DNA of 64,000 nucleotides. It comes from Ailanthus altissimus (lineage: Eukaryota > Streptophyta > Magnoliopsida > Sapindales > Simaroubaceae). The notes under the pieces were generated by a model that was given only the letters and a program-made list of their open reading frames with translations, did no database searches and was not told where the DNA came from. Shown here piece after piece: positions 60,747-64,000 of this stretch (its first letter is position 1; each line of letters opens with the position of its first letter). The position numbers and the translations under genes were made by a program. The stretch is from contig OX327693.1 in the NCBI GenBank assembly GCA_946807835.1, positions 11,611,501-11,675,500 of the forward strand, written 5' to 3'.

Positions 60747-61112
60747 ATGGCAGCCACTAAAGAAATGGAACTAAAGCTTACTGGTCTACCCCTCCACTTC
60801 AGCTTATTGCTGATCCTATGCCTGCTGCTTTTCAGCAAAGCTTCAACAGCAAATAGCAACAACATATGCAACGGCTCGATAGCAGAGTGCAATGAAGAAT
60901 TTGAGATGTTCATGGAGTCTGAAATCAGCCGAAGGTTTCTTGAAGAGGGGAAGAAATATATTACACCGGGGGCTCTGAAGCCAGACCAACCAGTTTGCAA
61001 CAGCGGTGGTAGAGGTGAGGCTTATAGTAAAAGTGGAGGCTGTCTACCACCCTCATCCAACCCTCCAACTCGAGGTTGCCCGGCATATTACCGTTGCAGG
61101 TCCGGCTCATGA
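60747..61112 (+). CDS. RALF-like secreted peptide precursor B, 121 aa, single exon
   Basis: A paralogue of the gene at 48211 and likewise a predicted apoplastic signal peptide. A hydrophobic signal peptide covers about residues 12-35 (LPLHFSLLLILCLLLFSKAS). The propeptide block ICNGSIAEC at 40-48 is canonical for RALF. ESEISRRFL at 58-65 retains the RRXL site cleaved by subtilase S1P. YITPGAL at 71-77 replaces YISY. Four cysteines at 84, 99, 111 and 117 form the RALF C-terminal domain, ending RGCPAYYRCRSGS. The frame is open upstream to an ATG at 60579, but the added 56 residues lack a signal peptide. I chose 60747 because it puts the hydrophobic segment at the N-terminus and lies downstream of the TATA candidate. 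Same strand as copy A, 12.2 kb away, so probably an old tandem duplicate. Confidence 0.9.
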   Translation: MAATKEMELKLTGLPLHFSLLLILCLLLFSKASTANSNNICNGSIAECNEEFEMFMESEISRRFLEEGKKYITPGALKPDQPVCNSGGRGEAYSKSGGCLPPSSNPPTRGCPAYYRCRSGS

Positions 61113-61509
61113 TTCAAGCTGTTTCTTTGTTCCATGTTCTATTATATTTTGGCTGATAAGAGAACTAACTAATTTCATATATGATGGAAAGATCTAAGCT
61201 TCATGCATACACATAATCTAAATGACTTTGTTCTCGTGATATTGAGGTGCTTTCTGTCAAACCAATTACGAGTCATCAAATTTTCCCCTAAAAACGAATT
61301 GAATAAATATCTATATATCCAGAGCAAAGGCTTTCCTTCTGTGCTCCATTTCAAAAATTTTGATTTTCAAAGAAAAGGTAAAAATAACATCATCGTCATT
61401 ATTTTGAAATACAAAACCTGTATTAGAAGCCACAATAAACTATAACTCTTTTGTTTCTCTTTTGACTTAAATTGAAACCACTCATTTGATATTACTTATC
61501 TATCAAACC
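61113..61509. other. 3' flank of RALF B
   Basis: AT-rich, no gene. Open frames 61006-61197 and 61203-61445 (+) are respectively an out-of-frame shadow of RALF B and a random frame. Confidence 0.5.
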
Positions 61510-61680
61510 AAATATCTCCCCTTATCACATAGTAGCCAGTGCTTCCAGCTTGCCTTGCAGCTACAAGTATACCTCCCCTTATCACGTAGCGGCCTGTGCT
61601 CCCAGCTTTGCCTTGCAGCTACAAATGTATACCTCCCCTTACCACAAAGTGGCCTGTTCTTCCAGCTTGCCCTGCAGCTA
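61510..61680 (+). repeat. Minisatellite, three units of about 57-60 bp
   Basis: CTCCCCTTATCAC...GTGCTTCCAGCTTGCCTTGCAGCTACAA recurs from about 61516, 61573 and 61633 with a few substitutions. Open frames across it on both strands (61486-61707 and 61503-61718) are produced by the repeat and are not genes. Confidence 0.88.
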
Positions 61681-61707
61681 AATTCTGATTTCACAATATT
61701 TAGATGA

Positions 61708-62154
61708 CTTAAAGCCAACAGGACTTCAACTTAGAAACACAATCACACATACACAAACACACACACATGCACAATTCTAGCAGTCCCTAGCCATCATTAT
61801 TTAGCAACAGAAGTTATTTGATGCATCCGTCAACAGGAGCTTAAAGCCAACAGGACTTCCACTTAGAAACACAAACAGTTGACCTTAAAGCCAACAGGAC
61901 TTCCACTTAGAAACACAAACACACGTACACACACACGCGCACACACATGCTCAATTCTAGCAGTCCCTAGCCATCATTATTTAGCAACAGAAGTTATTTG
62001 ATGCATCGGTCAACAGGAGCTTAAAGCCAACAGGACTTCAACTTAGAAACACAAACACACGTACACGCGCGCACACACACATGCTCAATTCTAGCAGTCC
62101 CTAGCCATCATTATTTATCAACGGAAGTTATTTGATGCATCTGTCAACAGGAGG
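61708..62154 (+). repeat. Tandem repeat, unit about 135 bp plus one truncated unit
   Basis: Units start CTTAAAGCCAACAGGACTTC at 61708, 61840, 61884 and 62020. The first, third and fourth are 132-136 bp and contain a (CA)n-rich stretch followed by CAATTCTAGCAGTCCCTAGC and ATTTGATGCATC. The second is only 44 bp and looks like a unit with its 3' two thirds deleted. Near-identity outside the CA run suggests recent expansion. Confidence 0.92.
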
Positions 62155-63100
62155 CTTCCAATGAGACATTCGGCTATGGTATTTATCCATCAGACCATCA
62201 CCTCATTCCCAAAGAATTTTACTTAAGGCATCAAATTCCCCTTACCTACAAATAAGGGGAGTATAATATTACCTTGTTAACCATTAATAGTTTATGTGAC
62301 TGAGAGAGAACTAACTTTAGATAATTTATCGATGAAAACTGAATCAGGAAATGACAAACATTTTTAAACTTTATCTTTGCAGACACTAACATGGATGATA
62401 CGCAAGACATTTTAAGATATAAAATCTAAATGCAGCATCATCTCCTATGATGTTATGAATAATCTAAGTGCATCATCTCCTGTGCTGTTATTAATAATAG
62501 AGTGGTACACATGAAATCCAATGGAAAAAAAAAAAACTAGAACATGTAGTAAAAAACGCAAGTAAGTGAATATTGAGGATGTGAGACATACCTTCTTTCG
62601 GAGCCACTAGGGGCCATGGCCCCCCTTGACCCTATGTAGCTCCAAACCTTTGGGCATATAACCAAACTAGTCAATTCATGATGCCATGGAAAATCTATTG
62701 CTGAGATATTGATATAATCATGTTCATATTGCTCTTCTACACTTTTAAAGATTGTTTTATTTCAAATATACTAAACAGAATTACCATATTACATGGGCCA
62801 AAATGAATCATAGCAGGACCCACATTGTAAGAGAGACCAAAATTTTGAACCATAATACTTACATATCCAGCTGGGTTCAATTCACCAAGAATAAATAAAA
62901 CAATAAAAACCCACAATCCACGTTAAAAAATAAAACAGAATTCATAACAGTTAAGCATCAGCTACAAGAATCTGGTTGTACAATTACAAAAATATCAAAT
63001 GAGACAACTTTTTATTAAAAAATAATAACAACAAAAAGGAGTAAACGAGAGAATAACAGAAAAGAGGAAGACACTTTTATCTAATTCTGGAATATTCTCA
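62155..63100. other. Spacer, contains a 14-bp palindrome
   Basis: No gene seen. GGGGCCATGGCCCC at 62610-62623 is a perfect palindrome in a short GC-rich patch of the kind found at worn transposon ends. The remainder is AT-rich. The right part is probably the 3' untranslated region of the minus-strand gene. Confidence 0.5.
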
Positions 63101-63208
63101 CTCAAAATATTTCATAGAAAGTAACATCTGTAGAATTTGATACCTCCAATATGAGGCTAAGTGGCCACAACTTGGCAATGGCACTTCCAAATATACAAAA
63201 TAGCAGCT

Positions 63209-64000
63209 TTATTTAACTGAAAGTTTCCACACCTCTCTGACATTAGAAGAACCATCTGCCACTTTGGCAACCAGGCATGCAGCCATACCACCTGCAGAAA
63301 GATTAAAAAGAAGCAAAATTTCATATGCCATTTGAGTATCATTAAATTTAGTTACACAATTTGAGACCATATGAAACCCAGGAAAAAAAGAAGAGGATAT
63401 TCTACATCTATTACATATTTCCATGAAAGGATCACATATTCTGTATGCAATCACACACAAACATATATGCACATCTGCCAAGTACATGAACACTTTGAAA
63501 AATTAACAAAATCCAAGAGCAATGATAATTCCGAAGATAATAAATATACAAAAAGTAGTTTACAAAGGAAAGCCTTCTTTCATGTAAATAGAAGGCCTAC
63601 TGTAACTTCTACTGTTTCCCTCTGTCAGCAAGGATAGAAAGAAAACACCATAATAACTGTGATGTGGTTCACTAAATGAGGAAATCATGTATTAGAAGGA
63701 TTAGCTCACCATCTTTCTCCACCATAGACAGGAATTGTCATGTTCCGCCACCTACTCCAAAATAATGTTTCTTTGCTGCAAAGTACACAACTCCATGAGG
63801 ACGGCTGATGCACTGAAAGTTAAACTGTTTTGGAGTTCAATAGCAATTCACAAAGAACAGACAAAAACTGAATTAATAAATACAAATATAAATAATAAGA
63901 AATCAATATTCAATAAAGCAATACCTTATTTATAAGTCTATAAAGATTTTGGTTGGCAATTGAGTAGATTGTCTCTGCCATCAGTATAATATCATAACCA
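63209..64000 (-). pseudogene. 3' end of a histidine protein methyltransferase 1-like gene (METTL18/HPM1 family), with in-frame TGA
   Basis: Three minus-strand exons join in phase with GT-AG introns: 64000-63925 (continues beyond the window), 63812-63710 and 63291-63209 (TAA stop). The first ends GYDIILMAETIYSIANQNLY then RLINK; ETIY after a D-x-I-L block is typical of METTL18-type SAM-dependent methyltransferases. The second gives CISRPHGVVYFAAKKHYFGV and GGGT, the late strand of the Rossmann fold. A TGA then occurs at 63740-63738, where the frame otherwise continues QFLSMVEKDG. The last exon reads GMAACLVAKVADGSSNVREV and ends WKLSVK. A CGA-to-TGA change would explain the stop. Family members methylate a histidine in ribosomal protein uL3 (yeast and human). 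Family assignment is from memory of motifs and moderate. The gene may be a pseudogene, a truncated allele or an error site. Confidence 0.6.

Noticed and set aside
61486..61718. Open frames on both strands with repeated LPLSRSGLCSQL-like or RYTCSCKASWKHW-like peptide
   Set aside because: Peptide repeats are the translation of the minisatellite; there is no start context or homologue.

Overview
This window is nuclear DNA of a flowering plant, most likely a eudicot. Evidence: a seven-exon selenium-binding-protein gene with GT-AG introns, two secreted RALF-type peptide genes, a split methyltransferase gene, very AT-rich spacers, and many degenerate Ty1/copia, Ty3/gypsy, Mutator-like and foldback elements. 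I cannot name the species.

Layout. 1-4161 is AT-rich spacer and promoter. 4162-7845 (+) is an intact gene for a 489-residue selenium-binding protein (methanethiol oxidase family); its first intron carries a perfect 63-bp inverted repeat. 8618-13204 is a minus-strand copia-type element that kept only gag and protease, with 5-bp target duplications and a solo LTR nested inside. 14661-25901 is an old, heavily mutated copia element interrupted by another 2.6-kb insertion. 27-36 kb is a graveyard of LTRs and a decayed gypsy gag. 36.3-40.8 kb is spacer with small tandem duplications. 40826-47168 is a third copia element, almost full length, with short LTRs, a perfect target duplication and a long readable reverse transcriptase frame.

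48211-48546 (+) and 60747-61112 (+) encode two related RALF-like secreted peptides of a divergent type (no YISY motif). The 12 kb between them is filled by two solo LTRs of one family, a Mutator-like transposase pseudogene split by one of them, a foldback element with long inverted arms, a short tandem array and a minus-strand LTR. After the second RALF gene come two minisatellite blocks. The right edge (63209-64000, -) holds the last three exons of a gene resembling histidine protein methyltransferase 1 (METTL18/HPM1 family); an in-frame TGA interrupts its conserved penultimate exon.

The host genes do not form a pathway that I can see. SBP acts in sulfur/selenium metabolism, RALF peptides are extracellular signals, and the methyltransferase is a separate housekeeping-type gene. 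Most of the structure is nested transposon history, which can be ordered from target duplications. I found no convincing new molecular system. The best leads are the perfect hairpin in the SBP intron, the gag-protease-only element, the paired conserved hairpins next to two gypsy 3' LTRs, the RALF pair and the TGA in the methyltransferase gene.
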